The notes: generated by a model not told the origin, from the sequence alone. 64,000 bases of DNA from Marinospirillum sp035271045 (GCF_035271045.1 NZ_DATESC010000008.1:1-64000), one strand, 5' to 3'. Positions 34,090 to 43,346 are shown, counted from the first letter of the stretch. Numbers and translations: made by a program.

Positions 34090-34918
34090 ATTAATTAAAG
34101 CTTTAAAAAATAAAGGTTTAAAAACTGAAAATTTAAAGCAAGAAATTAGACTGTTTTTAGTGGCAGTGCAGTTTTTAACCCGCTTACCTATGCCAGCACT
34201 TAATAATTACCAGCCGCTTTGGTTACAACAAAGCGCTAAGTATTTTCCGTTAACAGGTCTGTTGATAGGCGGTTTAACCGCTTTGGTATTTGCTGTTTTA
34301 TTCTGGTTGATAAACCCTTGGGTTGCCGCCATAGGTAGCACGGCTTTTAGCATTCGTTTAACCGGCGCTTTTCACGAAGATGGGCTGGCCGATAGCTGCG
34401 ATGGTTTGGGTGGTAGCTTCACCCGTGAAGGCGCGTTAAATATTATGAAAGATTCACGCCTAGGCACTTACGGTACTTTAGGTTTGGTGATGGCTTTGGC
34501 GTTAAAAGTTTCACTTCTAGCCAGTTTAAGTCTGCCTTTAGCGGTGGTGGCTTTGGTATTAGCGCATGGCTTTTCACGCTTTTTTAGTATTCTACTATTA
34601 AGCTTTTTACCCTATGCCGGTGATTTGGAACACGCCAAAGCTAAACCTATGGCACAAAGCCTAGACAAGCGCCAAGCGGCTTTTGCACTGCTCACCCTTG
34701 TGCCTAGCCTTTTATTGCCTTGGTTAGTATTAGGTAGTCTTCCTCTGGGCAGTTTGCTTTTAGCTTGGCTGCTTATGCTGTTTACCACTAGTTATATGGC
34801 AAGGTTATTGAACAGGCGCTTAGGCGGTTACACTGGCGATGGTTTGGGGGCGACCCAGCAACTTGCCGAACTGGCTTTCTACTTAACTTTTGCAGCTTTG
34901 GCTGGTGGTCAGTTTTAG
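34082..34918 (+). CDS. cobS: adenosylcobinamide-GDP ribazoletransferase
   Basis: This 278-residue membrane enzyme joins alpha-ribazole (phosphate) to AdoCbi-GDP in the last step of cobalamin assembly. It has FLVAVQFLTRLPMP, the acid cluster in FHEDGLADSCDGLGG, and IMKDSRLGTYGTLGLVMAL. Several membrane segments follow. About 20 extra residues before the conserved start make it slightly longer than the E. coli enzyme. Confidence 0.93.
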   Translation: MYKLIKALKNKGLKTENLKQEIRLFLVAVQFLTRLPMPALNNYQPLWLQQSAKYFPLTGLLIGGLTALVFAVLFWLINPWVAAIGSTAFSIRLTGAFHEDGLADSCDGLGGSFTREGALNIMKDSRLGTYGTLGLVMALALKVSLLASLSLPLAVVALVLAHGFSRFFSILLLSFLPYAGDLEHAKAKPMAQSLDKRQAAFALLTLVPSLLLPWLVLGSLPLGSLLLAWLLMLFTTSYMARLLNRRLGGYTGDGLGATQQLAELAFYLTFAALAGGQF

Positions 34919-34957
34919 TTTTAAGAAACAGCTAGAGGAATAAGAAAAGGAATAACT

Positions 34958-35515
34958 ATGAGCGTAATAATTTGGCGGCATCCTAAACCCATTAATGCAG
35001 CAGGTATTTGTTTAGGCCATACCGATTTAGCGGTGGATGCTCGCCGCACCAGAAACCTAGCTTATAAAGTGCAACAAGAAGCCAGAGCTAGACAGTTAGC
35101 ACCCATTATTCACGTGAGTCCTTTGCAGCGTTCGCGCGGCGTGGGCGAGTTTTTGCAAGCGCAAGGTTGGCAGGTAAAAGTTGACCCTTTACTGATTGAG
35201 TTTAATTTTGGTGCCTGGGATGGTTTGCCTTGGGAACAAATTGACCGCCATGAAATGGATAGCTGGTGTGGTAATTTTGCTGACTATGCCCCAGGTGGTG
35301 CAGAGAATTTAAAACAGTTGTTTAGTCGTGTAGAAAACTGGTTAAGCCGCACGGCTAGTGAAACACGCTTGGTTATTGGTCATGCCGGTTGGATTAATGC
35401 TGCGCTAATGATTAGCAAAAATAAACCCTTACCCACATCGTCTAAACATTGGTCTTCAAGTGTGAATTATGGTAAAAAGAGCGTCTTAATGCTTAATCGA
35501 GGTTCTTATGCCTGA
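34958..35515 (+). CDS. CobC-like alpha-ribazole phosphatase (histidine phosphatase)
   Basis: This 185-residue member of the histidine phosphatase superfamily has the catalytic WRHPKP at residues 6-11. ICLGHTDLAVD follows, as in CobC, and then VSPLQRSRGVGEFL and IEFNFGAWDGLPWEQI. The second active-site His is in VIGHAGWINAAL. RHP replaces the RHG of other family members, which fits CobC-type enzymes. Position after cobT-cobS argues for alpha-ribazole-5'-phosphate dephosphorylation. Confidence 0.8.
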   Translation: MSVIIWRHPKPINAAGICLGHTDLAVDARRTRNLAYKVQQEARARQLAPIIHVSPLQRSRGVGEFLQAQGWQVKVDPLLIEFNFGAWDGLPWEQIDRHEMDSWCGNFADYAPGGAENLKQLFSRVENWLSRTASETRLVIGHAGWINAALMISKNKPLPTSSKHWSSSVNYGKKSVLMLNRGSYA

Positions 35516-35903
35516 AGCTGCTCGCCTGAATTTTTTACTAGTCGATGACGAACCTTTAATTTGTGAAATGCTTCACGATATTTTAGTAGATTTAGAATAT
35601 AACGTAATAGGTCAAGCTAACAATGGCACTTCAGCCATTGAAAAAGCCGCATTACTTAAACCTGATATTGTTTTTCTTGATATTAATATGCCAGAAATTA
35701 ATGGCTTAGATGCGCTAGCCAGCATTAAAACACGTAATAAAGGCATTATCGTGATTATGGTAACGGCTAATAGCGACATCAGCACGGTTCAACAAGCGGT
35801 ACGTACCGGCGCTGACGGTTATATTTTAAAACCTTTTAATGCCCAGCAAATCATTCGCGCCATAGAAAAAGCAGTCGCTAAACGCGATAAAGCAGAATCC
35901 TAA
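35508..35903 (+). CDS. single-domain response regulator (CheY-like)
   Basis: This 131-residue receiver domain has the acid pair Asp13-Asp14 (VDDEPL), phosphoacceptor Asp58 (VFLDINMPE), Thr86 (MVTANSD) and Lys108 (YILKPF). No output domain follows, apart from a short lysine-rich tail. It overlaps the CobC-like gene by 8 bases and so belongs to the cob transcript. No histidine kinase is nearby. It could act like CheY by protein contact, or be a phosphate sink. Confidence 0.88.
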   Translation: MPEAARLNFLLVDDEPLICEMLHDILVDLEYNVIGQANNGTSAIEKAALLKPDIVFLDINMPEINGLDALASIKTRNKGIIVIMVTANSDISTVQQAVRTGADGYILKPFNAQQIIRAIEKAVAKRDKAES

Positions 35904-35907
35904 AAAC

Positions 35908-36516
35908 TTAACTGCGGCGTGCCAGCATTACAAACAAAGGGTATCCGCATCCATTACGGTGTTCTACTTGCATAATTTCTGCAAAGCTTACCTCCACAAA
36001 ACCTAAAGCTTCTGCTGTTGCTCTTAATGCTTCAATATCAAAACCCAAGTGCTTAACGCCCTTGGCTTCATTGTCGCCATGAAAACTACCGTCTTCAGCG
36101 TATAAATCGACTAGTGCCAACTGACCATCTTGCTTTAAATGCTGGTAGAACTGTTTAAGTAGGGCTTCGGTGGAAGCAACATGGTGCAGCGCCATGCAGC
36201 TGACAACACCATCGTAATCACAAGGTAAGCCAGAAAAAACGTTTTGGTTTAGCGTTTGAATGTTTTTAATGCCCTTCTCGACTAACACTTCCAACATTTT
36301 TTCTGACGTATCTAAAGCCGTTACCTGCTCCACCCTTGCCGCAAGCGGCACACTTAATAGCCCAGTACCTGATCCAAAATCTAACCAGTGCTGGCGGTCA
36401 TTTAACACCAACTGAGGTAGCAATAAATTTGCTACTTCTGCTAACTGTACCGACATACGGCGTGTGTCCCAGTTTTTGGCTGAACTATCAAAAGGATTAT
36501 TGGGTGAAGCTGACAT
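35908..36516 (-). CDS. class I SAM-dependent methyltransferase
   Basis: This 202-residue protein has motif I WLDFGSGTGLLSVPLA, an acidic ALDTSEKMLEVL, VVSCMALHHVAS and LKQDGQLALVDLYAEDGSFH. It is a small Methyltransf_11/12-type enzyme of unknown substrate. It ends 5 bases from the convergent response regulator and lies 9 bases downstream of the CoA-transferase gene, so it is likely in one operon with that gene. Confidence 0.82.
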   Translation of the reverse strand: MSASPNNPFDSSAKNWDTRRMSVQLAEVANLLLPQLVLNDRQHWLDFGSGTGLLSVPLAARVEQVTALDTSEKMLEVLVEKGIKNIQTLNQNVFSGLPCDYDGVVSCMALHHVASTEALLKQFYQHLKQDGQLALVDLYAEDGSFHGDNEAKGVKHLGFDIEALRATAEALGFVEVSFAEIMQVEHRNGCGYPLFVMLARRS

Positions 36517-36524
36517 AAAAACTC

Positions 36525-38060
36525 CTAGTCTGACTGTTTAGGTTTCATGTGGCCGGTTTCTTCATAACGCTGGTGCCAGCTAAGTGCTTCACCCAAAATA
36601 TGCGGTGTATGCTGGCTGCCACTGTTTTGATTGGCTCGTTCAAAGTAATCCATTAGCTCGGCACGGTAATCTGGGTGGGCGCAATTATTAATAATTGCAA
36701 TGGCACGTTTACGTGGCGATAGACCACGTAAATCAGCTAAGCCTTGTTCTGTAACAATAATTTTTACATCATGCTCCGTATGATCGACGTGTGAAACCAT
36801 AGGAACAATCGAAGAAATAGCGCCATCTTTAGCAATGGATGGTGTTACAAAAATGGATAAATAACCATTACGCGCAAAGTCACCTGAACCACCAATACCG
36901 TTCATCATGCGTGTACCCATAATATGAGTCGAGTTAACATTACCGTAAATATCGGCTTCTATTAAACCGTTCATGGCAATAATACCCATACGGCGTGCTA
37001 ATTCTGGGTGATTACTGATGTCTTGCTGGCGCAAAATAATTTTGTCACGGTAAAGGTCAATGTTTTCATCAAACTCTTTTAAACCATCGGGACTTAAAGA
37101 AAAAGCCGTTGCCGAGGCAACGTCTAACGTGCCTGATTTAAGCATTTTTAACATACCATCCTGAATCACTTCAGTAAAAGCCGTTAAGTTTTTGAAAGGG
37201 CCAGCATTCAAACCTTCTAATACCGCGTTGGCAATGTTGCCCACGCCTGATTGCAAAGGCAGCAGATTTTTTGGCAAGCGACCAATATCAATTTCTTTTT
37301 GGAAAAATTCAAGAATGTGATCAGCAATTTTAATCGACACAGCATCAGGGGCTTTAAACGCTGAGTTACGATCCATTGAATTAGTTTCAACGACCGCAAT
37401 GACTTTTTCAGCAGGGCAACGTAGGTAATGTTCACCAATGCGATCCGATGGATGAGTCATCATAATCGGCTTACGGTTAGGCGGCATCGCTGTCCCGTAA
37501 TAAATATCGTGCATACCTTCTAACTTAGCGTTTTGCTTGGCATTCACTTCAATAATCACATGATCGGCTTGCTCGATCCAAGTTTTGTTATTACCAATGG
37601 AAGAAGAAGGAATTAAACTGCCATCTTCACGAATACCCGCGACTTCAATCAGCGCAATATTCATCTTACCTAAAAAACCCGACCAAGCGTATTGAGAAAC
37701 TTCTGATAGGTGCAAGTCAACATAGTCCATCTTACCGTTGTTAATGCGGTCACGGCAGATAGGGTCACTTTGGAAAGGCAGACGCATTTCAATGCCATCA
37801 ACTTCTGCCAGCGTGCCATCCAATTCAGGTGCAGTGGAAGCACCTGTCCAAACGTTAATGCGAAAAGGCTTACTGCCTTCTTGTGCATTGTGCTTACGAA
37901 TGCGTTCAGCTAAAGCACCTGGAACCGCTTTGGGATAACCAGCACCCGTAAAACCACTCATCCCCACGTTAGCGCCAGCAGGAATCAATTCAGCAGCTTT
38001 TTCTGCTGTCATTACACGCTGACGCAGTATTGGACAATGAATTCTAGTTGTTTCAGACAT
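36525..38060 (-). CDS. succinyl-CoA:acetate CoA-transferase / acetyl-CoA hydrolase family
   Basis: This 511-residue enzyme of the family I acetyl-CoA hydrolase/transferase group has MSGFTGAGYPKAVPGALAER near the N-terminus. LLPLQSGVGNIANAVLEGL and FTEVIQDGMLKML follow (the latter around residue 290, presumed to hold the catalytic Glu). Further motifs are NGIGGSGDFARNGY and IIVTEQGLADLRGLSPRKRA. Close relatives (AarC, SCACT, Cat1) exchange CoA between succinate and acetate or propionate. The substrate pair cannot be decided from sequence alone. Confidence 0.85.
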   Translation of the reverse strand: MSETTRIHCPILRQRVMTAEKAAELIPAGANVGMSGFTGAGYPKAVPGALAERIRKHNAQEGSKPFRINVWTGASTAPELDGTLAEVDGIEMRLPFQSDPICRDRINNGKMDYVDLHLSEVSQYAWSGFLGKMNIALIEVAGIREDGSLIPSSSIGNNKTWIEQADHVIIEVNAKQNAKLEGMHDIYYGTAMPPNRKPIMMTHPSDRIGEHYLRCPAEKVIAVVETNSMDRNSAFKAPDAVSIKIADHILEFFQKEIDIGRLPKNLLPLQSGVGNIANAVLEGLNAGPFKNLTAFTEVIQDGMLKMLKSGTLDVASATAFSLSPDGLKEFDENIDLYRDKIILRQQDISNHPELARRMGIIAMNGLIEADIYGNVNSTHIMGTRMMNGIGGSGDFARNGYLSIFVTPSIAKDGAISSIVPMVSHVDHTEHDVKIIVTEQGLADLRGLSPRKRAIAIINNCAHPDYRAELMDYFERANQNSGSQHTPHILGEALSWHQRYEETGHMKPKQSD

Positions 38061-38174
38061 ATTGCAATCTCGCTTAAAGGGTATTATTAACCTTGCACTA
38101 GCGATCTTGTTATTATTTTTTCATGGCAAGCCAAAGGGCGGCATTATATCAGCAATCTTATCAAACCTAGCTTT

Positions 38175-39116
38175 TTAAGGTCGCTTAATACTTTTGCCAC
38201 CCGCACCTTTTCTTTTGCCTGTTGTTTTTTTACCTAACCGCTTATTATCATTAGATTTTTTATTATTTTTATACGTTTCTGAAGCGGTTTTTTTACCTTT
38301 AAATGGCTTATTTTTAGACGGCGCAAGCTTATCAACTTTAGTCGTATTAAAACGTTTAATTTGCTTTTTTGGGGTAAATTCAACATCAACGGTAGAACTA
38401 GAGTTCGCCAACATATCAGCAACCAGACTTAACTCTTTTTGATTCAATAAACGCCATTGCCCTACTTTCAAACCATCTAAGCCAATGTTCATGATTCGCA
38501 CCCGTTTTAAGCGCGTTACGTTATAACCTAGGTATTCAGTCATGCGGCGAATTTGACGATTTAAGCCTTGGTGTAAAATAATATTAAAGCTGGTAGCTGA
38601 AATTTTGCGTACCTTACACGGCTTGGTAACCGTACCCAAAATTGGAATACCTGCAGCCATACGCCTTATAAACTCAGCATCAAACGGCTTATCAACCGAG
38701 ACGATGTATTCTTTATCGTGGGCATTACCCGCGCGTAGAATTTTATTAACAATGTCACCATCATTGGTTAGCAGAATTAACCCTTCAGACGGTTTATCTA
38801 AACGACCGATCGGAAAAATTCGACCTTTACGATAATTCACTGCTGCAACAATATTGTCTGGTACTTCAGGATCCGTTGTACAAGTAATCCCCACCGGCTT
38901 GTTATAAACTAAATAAACTGGCGCTGGCTTAGCTTTTAAAGGTTTTCCACCTACAGAAATAAAATCAGCAGCAGTCACTCGCAAGCCCATACCGGCTACC
39001 TTGCCATTAACTTTTACACGGCCTTCTTCAATAAAAATATCAGCTTCTCGGCGTGAACAAATGCCTGTTTCACTAATGTATTTATTAAGGCGGATGCCAC
39101 TAACGTCTTGAGTCAT
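38175..39116 (-). CDS. rluF: 23S rRNA pseudouridine-2604 synthase RluF-like
   Basis: This 313-residue enzyme has an N-terminal S4 domain (RLNKYISETGICSRREADIF). The catalytic Asp is in FPIGRLDKPSEGLILLTNDGD, and the C-terminal core GLNRQIRRMTEYLGYNV and VRIMNIGLDGLKVGQWR follow. The sequence order and RIMNI-type segment match RluF rather than RluB/E. The last 75 residues are a disordered, strongly basic tail (KKTASETYKNNKKSN and GKRKGAGGKSIKRP), longer than in E. coli RluF. Confidence 0.87.
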   Translation of the reverse strand: MTQDVSGIRLNKYISETGICSRREADIFIEEGRVKVNGKVAGMGLRVTAADFISVGGKPLKAKPAPVYLVYNKPVGITCTTDPEVPDNIVAAVNYRKGRIFPIGRLDKPSEGLILLTNDGDIVNKILRAGNAHDKEYIVSVDKPFDAEFIRRMAAGIPILGTVTKPCKVRKISATSFNIILHQGLNRQIRRMTEYLGYNVTRLKRVRIMNIGLDGLKVGQWRLLNQKELSLVADMLANSSSTVDVEFTPKKQIKRFNTTKVDKLAPSKNKPFKGKKTASETYKNNKKSNDNKRLGKKTTGKRKGAGGKSIKRP

Positions 39117-39258
39117 TAAAATAATCTCGAATTAACTTGAATAGTAGGGTGTTTTAGCCTAGCCATTATACCCTCTTAAACTTTTCTAATTTTTTTGATT
39201 TTTGTTACAATCAAAGGCTTAGTTACAATCTGTGGCTGACCTACTTGAGACTACACTT

Positions 39259-39792
39259 ATGGCTACTAAGCCAACCATCTATAAATTGAATATCGCTATT
39301 TCTGATTTTAATCGTAATTATTATGATTCTATTCAGCTGACCGTTGCCTTACATCCTTCAGAAACAGTAGAAAGAATGATGGCTAGAATCATTGCCTATT
39401 GCTTAAATTCTCAAGAAAACATGGCTTTTTCCAAAGGACTTGCAGCAGTCGAAGAACCCGACATTTGGGTAAAAAGCCTTGATGACCAAATTAAACTGTG
39501 GATTGACATGGGCGAGCCAATACCCGACCGTGTAAAAAAATCCAGCCGCCTTGCTCCCGCTGTTAAAGTGTATAGTTTTAACAGCAAATCCAATACTTGG
39601 TGGGAACAAAATAAAAGCAAAATGCAGCCATTTAACAACGTACAGTTTTACCAATTTGATTGGAGCCAAATGCAAGTGTTAGCAAGTTTTGTAGAACGCA
39701 CAATGGATTGGTCCATCAGCATCAGCGGCGACAGCGCTTACATAGCCGCTGAAGGAAAAGAATGCGAGCTGACGGTGAGAGAACTGGTTTAA
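39259..39792 (+). CDS. yaeQ: YaeQ family protein
   Basis: This 177-residue protein matches YaeQ: KPTIYKLNIAISDFNRNYYD, HPSETVERMMARIIAYC, FSKGLAAVEEPDIW and FNSKSNTWWEQNKSKM. YaeQ has a PD-(D/E)XK nuclease-like fold and has been linked to RfaH-suppressor phenotypes, but its reaction is unknown. The ATG at 39259 is used because YaeQ proteins begin with this M-A-x-K-x-T-I-Y-K; the GTG at 39232 adds nine non-conserved residues. Confidence 0.88.
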   Translation: MATKPTIYKLNIAISDFNRNYYDSIQLTVALHPSETVERMMARIIAYCLNSQENMAFSKGLAAVEEPDIWVKSLDDQIKLWIDMGEPIPDRVKKSSRLAPAVKVYSFNSKSNTWWEQNKSKMQPFNNVQFYQFDWSQMQVLASFVERTMDWSISISGDSAYIAAEGKECELTVRELV

Positions 39793-39802
39793 TTAACAAA
39801 AC

Positions 39803-40369
39803 CTAAGCTTTTGGCAAGGTCACGCCTTCTTGCCCTTGGTATTTGCCGTTGCGGTCTTTATACGAAACATCACACACCTGATCGCCACCAAAAAACAGCA
39901 TTTGTGCGATGCCTTCGTTGGCATAAATCACGGCTGGCAAGGTAGTCGTATTAGAAAATTCCAACGTCACATAACCTTCCCATTCAGGTTCTAGCGGTGT
40001 GACGTTAACAATAATACCGCAGCGGGCGTAGGTACTTTTACCCAAGCAGACTACCAACACATCACGCGGAATTTTAAAACGTTCAACCGTACGCGCCAAA
40101 GCAAACGAGTTAGGCGGAATAATGCAGCGATCACCTTTAAATTCAACAAAATTCTTTTCATCAAATTTTTTAGGATCAACGATGGTCGAGTTAATGTTGG
40201 TAAAAATCTTAAATTCATCGGCGCAACGCACATCATAGCCATAGCTTGAAGTGCCGTAAGAAATAATTTTCTCGCCATCGGCTTCACGCACTTGACCTTT
40301 TTCAAAAGGTACAATCATACCCTGCTCTTGCGACATACGGCGAATCCAATGATCCGATTTAATACTCAT
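39803..40369 (-). CDS. dcd: dCTP deaminase
   Basis: This 188-residue trimeric enzyme forms dUTP from dCTP. It has ISYGTSSYGYDVRCADEFKI, FALARTVERFKIPRDVL, CLGKSTYARCGI and the catalytic Glu in GYVTLEFSNTT. The end IAQMLFFGGDQVCDVSYKD is usual for the family. It ends convergently against yaeQ. Confidence 0.95.
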   Translation of the reverse strand: MSIKSDHWIRRMSQEQGMIVPFEKGQVREADGEKIISYGTSSYGYDVRCADEFKIFTNINSTIVDPKKFDEKNFVEFKGDRCIIPPNSFALARTVERFKIPRDVLVVCLGKSTYARCGIIVNVTPLEPEWEGYVTLEFSNTTTLPAVIYANEGIAQMLFFGGDQVCDVSYKDRNGKYQGQEGVTLPKA

Positions 40370-40498
40370 AAAAAGCCCCCAAGCTGTGCCAAATTAGGTG
40401 TTGAAAAAAACCCAGCCATTCTAACAGATTAAAAATGTTAAAATCGCCCTAGCCTGCCCACTAAGGGTTGAAATTTTTTGAACGGAAACACCGCTACA

Positions 40499-41314
40499 AT
40501 GAAAATTATTAGTTTTAATATCAATAGTTTACGTGCTCGCCCTCACCAAATGGAAGCACTTATCGCTGCTGACCAGCCTGAAATTATTGCCCTACAAGAA
40601 ACCAAAGTGAATGACCCTGACTTTCCGCTTGCGCTGGTGCAGTCTTGGGGCTATCACGTCGAATACCACGGTCAAAAAGGTCACTATGGCGTAGCTACGC
40701 TTTCTAAACAGCCACCGTTAAACGTTAAAAAAGGCTTTATTAGCGATGATGAAACGTCACAAAAGCGCCTAATTACCACCCAGCACCTATGTTCAGACGG
40801 TGAAACAATTACCGTAATTAATGGTTATTTTCCACAAGGTGAAAATATTAAGCATGAAATTAAATTCCCTGCTAAACGTCAGTTTTATAATGATTTACAA
40901 GCCATGCTAGAAACTGACTACACGCCTCAACAGCGAGTGTTGTTAGTGGGTGATATGAACATTTCTTCAACTGATTTAGACATTGGCATTGGTGATAAAA
41001 ATCGCAAACGTTGGCTGCAAACCGGCAAAACCAGCTTTCAGCCAGAAGAACGTGAATGGATGGAACGCCTTATGGCTTGGGGATTTACCGACAGCTACCG
41101 TGAACAAAACCCTACTAGTAATGAATTATTTAGCTGGTTTGATTACCGCAGCAAAGGTTTTGAAGATGCACCCAAGCGTGGTTTAAGAATTGATTTGCTA
41201 TTAGCCAGTGAAGGCTTAGCGCCTTTTTGCGTAGCTACAGGCATTGATTATGAAATCCGTGGCATGGAAAAACCCTCTGACCATGCGCCAGTTTGGAGTA
41301 AGTTTAAGTTTTAA
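40499..41314 (+). CDS. xthA: exodeoxyribonuclease III
   Basis: This 271-residue AP endonuclease/3'-5' exonuclease has SFNINSLRARPHQ, IALQETKV, GHYGVATLSK, VGDMNISSTDLDIG and SDHAPVWSKF. The Glu, Asp-x-Asn and final Asp-His of the exonuclease-endonuclease-phosphatase fold are all visible. The ATG at 40499 is used; a TTG at 40478 adds seven residues without motif support. Confidence 0.92.
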   Translation: MKIISFNINSLRARPHQMEALIAADQPEIIALQETKVNDPDFPLALVQSWGYHVEYHGQKGHYGVATLSKQPPLNVKKGFISDDETSQKRLITTQHLCSDGETITVINGYFPQGENIKHEIKFPAKRQFYNDLQAMLETDYTPQQRVLLVGDMNISSTDLDIGIGDKNRKRWLQTGKTSFQPEEREWMERLMAWGFTDSYREQNPTSNELFSWFDYRSKGFEDAPKRGLRIDLLLASEGLAPFCVATGIDYEIRGMEKPSDHAPVWSKFKF

Positions 41315-41322
41315 AAAAACAT

Positions 41323-41883
41323 TTAAACTTTAAGAAAATCGGTAATGGTTTTTAAGTGTTTATCAAAGCCAGTAAAACCATGATTTCCACCTTCTTCAAG
41401 GATTTGCTTTGCCGCCGGGTAGTGAGTCACTGCTTGGCGGTAATCTAACAGTTCATCGCCAGTTTGTACCATTAACAAACAGCGTTTTGTCGGCGGTTGT
41501 ACAACCTTAAACTTTAACAAGCTAGCGGTGTGCTGGGCATTCCATTCATAACGGCTTGAATCATGGAAGTTAACGCCCTGACCGATTGCTCGCTCTAAAG
41601 TGACGTAAGGCTCGACCGAAGGGTTAACTAACACATAAGGCAAGTCGTAGTGATTAGCCAACCAAGTGGCATAAAACCCGCCCAAAGACGAACCGACCAA
41701 ACCTACTGGCTCATATTTTTGCATTGCTTCAATAATAGCTTGCAGGGTTTCTATCGCTAGTTCTGGAATATTCGGTAAAGAAGGTGCCATAAAGCTAATG
41801 CCTTGTTCGTGACACCAGCTTTTTAACAGCCGAGCTTTATCACCCCGACCGCTTGAACCAAAACCATGAATAAATAACAGCAT
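41323..41883 (-). CDS. YqiA/UPF0227-like alpha/beta hydrolase
   Basis: This 186-residue esterase-like protein starts MLLFIHGFGSSGRGDKARLL. The nucleophile elbow is GSSLGGFYATWLA, and the last His is GGNHGFTGF. These match the YqiA/YcfP family of small hydrolases with thioesterase or carboxylesterase activity in vitro. It ends 8 bases from the end of the convergent xthA and starts 4 bases after the SDR stop. Confidence 0.82.
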   Translation of the reverse strand: MLLFIHGFGSSGRGDKARLLKSWCHEQGISFMAPSLPNIPELAIETLQAIIEAMQKYEPVGLVGSSLGGFYATWLANHYDLPYVLVNPSVEPYVTLERAIGQGVNFHDSSRYEWNAQHTASLLKFKVVQPPTKRCLLMVQTGDELLDYRQAVTHYPAAKQILEEGGNHGFTGFDKHLKTITDFLKV

Positions 41884-41887
41884 TGTT

Positions 41888-42655
41888 TTAGTCTTCCATG
41901 CTTTGTGGGCGAATAAGCAGTTCGCTTACATCAACATGAGCAGGTTGCGATACTGCATAAAAAATAGCTTCAGCAATGTCTTCAGGCTGTAGTAACAGAC
42001 TAGGATCAGCATAAAGGTTATCTTTGACAGCATTACGAATTTTGTCGTGCTTAATGGAATCAGGCAATTCAGTCGCTACCGAACCTGGCTGAATGTCTGT
42101 TACACGCACGCCATAACGTATCGCTTCTTTACGCAGCGTGTCGGAAATAGCCCTAACTGCGTGTTTAGTACCAGCATAAACACCAGCGCTTTGAAAGGTG
42201 ATGCGAGCAGCCACTGAGCTAATATTAACGATATGCCCTTGTTTGCGTTCAACCATGCCAGAATAAACTGCATGAATCGCATAAAGCACACCTTTAATAT
42301 TCACGTCTATCATCTGCTCCCACTCATCAACCCGACCCGAGAGTATTGGGCTAATGGGCATGGTGCCAGCATTGTTAACGAGTAGATCAACACCGCCCTG
42401 AGCAGCAAGGCGTTCGCCCACTGCCGCCATCGCCGCACGATCCGACACATCGACCGGCTCTAAAACCACTTCGACACCCGTGGCTTTTAATTCAGTAGCC
42501 AAGGCTTCTAAGCGATCAACACGGCGGGCAGACAAAACTAGGTTCATGCCCGCAGCGGCTAAACGGCGTGCTGTGGCTTCACCGATACCAGAGCTAGCAC
42601 CGGTAATCCAAGCTTTTTTACCTAATAACGTTTTGTTTAATAACGGGCTGGTCAT
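41888..42655 (-). CDS. SDR-family NAD(P)-dependent oxidoreductase
   Basis: This 255-residue enzyme has TGASSGIGEATARRLA, LLVNNAGTMPISP, IVNISSVAARI and the catalytic Tyr/Lys in YAGTKHAVRAI. It resembles the clavaldehyde dehydrogenase-like/YdfG-type group of SDRs. Substrate is unknown. It shares one base with thrH upstream and lies 4 bases from the YqiA-like gene, so the three form a unit. Confidence 0.85.
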   Translation of the reverse strand: MTSPLLNKTLLGKKAWITGASSGIGEATARRLAAAGMNLVLSARRVDRLEALATELKATGVEVVLEPVDVSDRAAMAAVGERLAAQGGVDLLVNNAGTMPISPILSGRVDEWEQMIDVNIKGVLYAIHAVYSGMVERKQGHIVNISSVAARITFQSAGVYAGTKHAVRAISDTLRKEAIRYGVRVTDIQPGSVATELPDSIKHDKIRNAVKDNLYADPSLLLQPEDIAEAIFYAVSQPAHVDVSELLIRPQSMED

Positions 42656-43272
42656 TACAAAGCCAACTCACGAACACTGGCGTTAATAAAGGCTTTTTTC
42701 AGGTCTTCAAAGGTTTGTACTGCCGGAAACTGTGGAAATTCTTCAATCACATTTTGTGGTGCATGAAAAAGAATACCCTGTTCAGCTTGCGCCAGCATAG
42801 TGGTGTCGTTATAAGAATCACCCGCAGCAATAACACGGTAATTTAATAGCTGTAAAGCTCTAACACTTTGGCGCTTAGGGTCACGCTGACGTAGTTTGTA
42901 ATCAGTCACACGGCCATTAGCATCCACTTCTAGTTTGTGGCACAACAAGGTTGGAAAGCCTAGCTGACGCATTAATGGCTGAGAAAACTCATAAAAAGTA
43001 TCAGATAAAATAATGACTTGAAAACGTGCCCTTAACCAATTTACAAAATCAATTGCACCCGGTAGTGGCTCTAACTCAGCAATAACAGCTTGAATGTCCG
43101 GCAATTTTAAATTGTGCTCATCTAAAATACGCAAACGCTGACGCATTAACACATCGTAATCAGGAATATCACGCGTGGTTGCTTTAAGTTCATCAATGCC
43201 AGTCTTTTCAGCAAAAGCAATCCAAATTTCGGGTACCAAAACCCCTTCTAGGTCTAAACAAGCTAATTCCAT
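42655..43272 (-). CDS. thrH: phosphoserine/homoserine phosphotransferase ThrH
   Basis: This 205-residue HAD enzyme starts MELACLDLEGVLVPEIWIAF, where the catalytic pair is DxEGV rather than DxDGT. VIILSDTFYEFSQPLM and VIAAGDSYNDTTMLAQA follow. This fits ThrH of Pseudomonas, which dephosphorylates phosphoserine and can phosphorylate homoserine. It lies downstream of cysB with a 74-base gap. Confidence 0.92.
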   Translation of the reverse strand: MELACLDLEGVLVPEIWIAFAEKTGIDELKATTRDIPDYDVLMRQRLRILDEHNLKLPDIQAVIAELEPLPGAIDFVNWLRARFQVIILSDTFYEFSQPLMRQLGFPTLLCHKLEVDANGRVTDYKLRQRDPKRQSVRALQLLNYRVIAAGDSYNDTTMLAQAEQGILFHAPQNVIEEFPQFPAVQTFEDLKKAFINASVRELAL

Positions 43273-43346
43273 AACAATCCTTAAACAGTCGTAGGGTGAA
43301 AGATAAAATAAAGGTTTAATTATCAGCGTTTAATTATAAAGGTTTA

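Noticed and set aside
35908..36516. Methyltransferase as a late cobalamin-pathway enzyme
   Set aside because: It is on the opposite strand, lacks tetrapyrrole methylase motifs and is better placed with the CoA-transferase gene.
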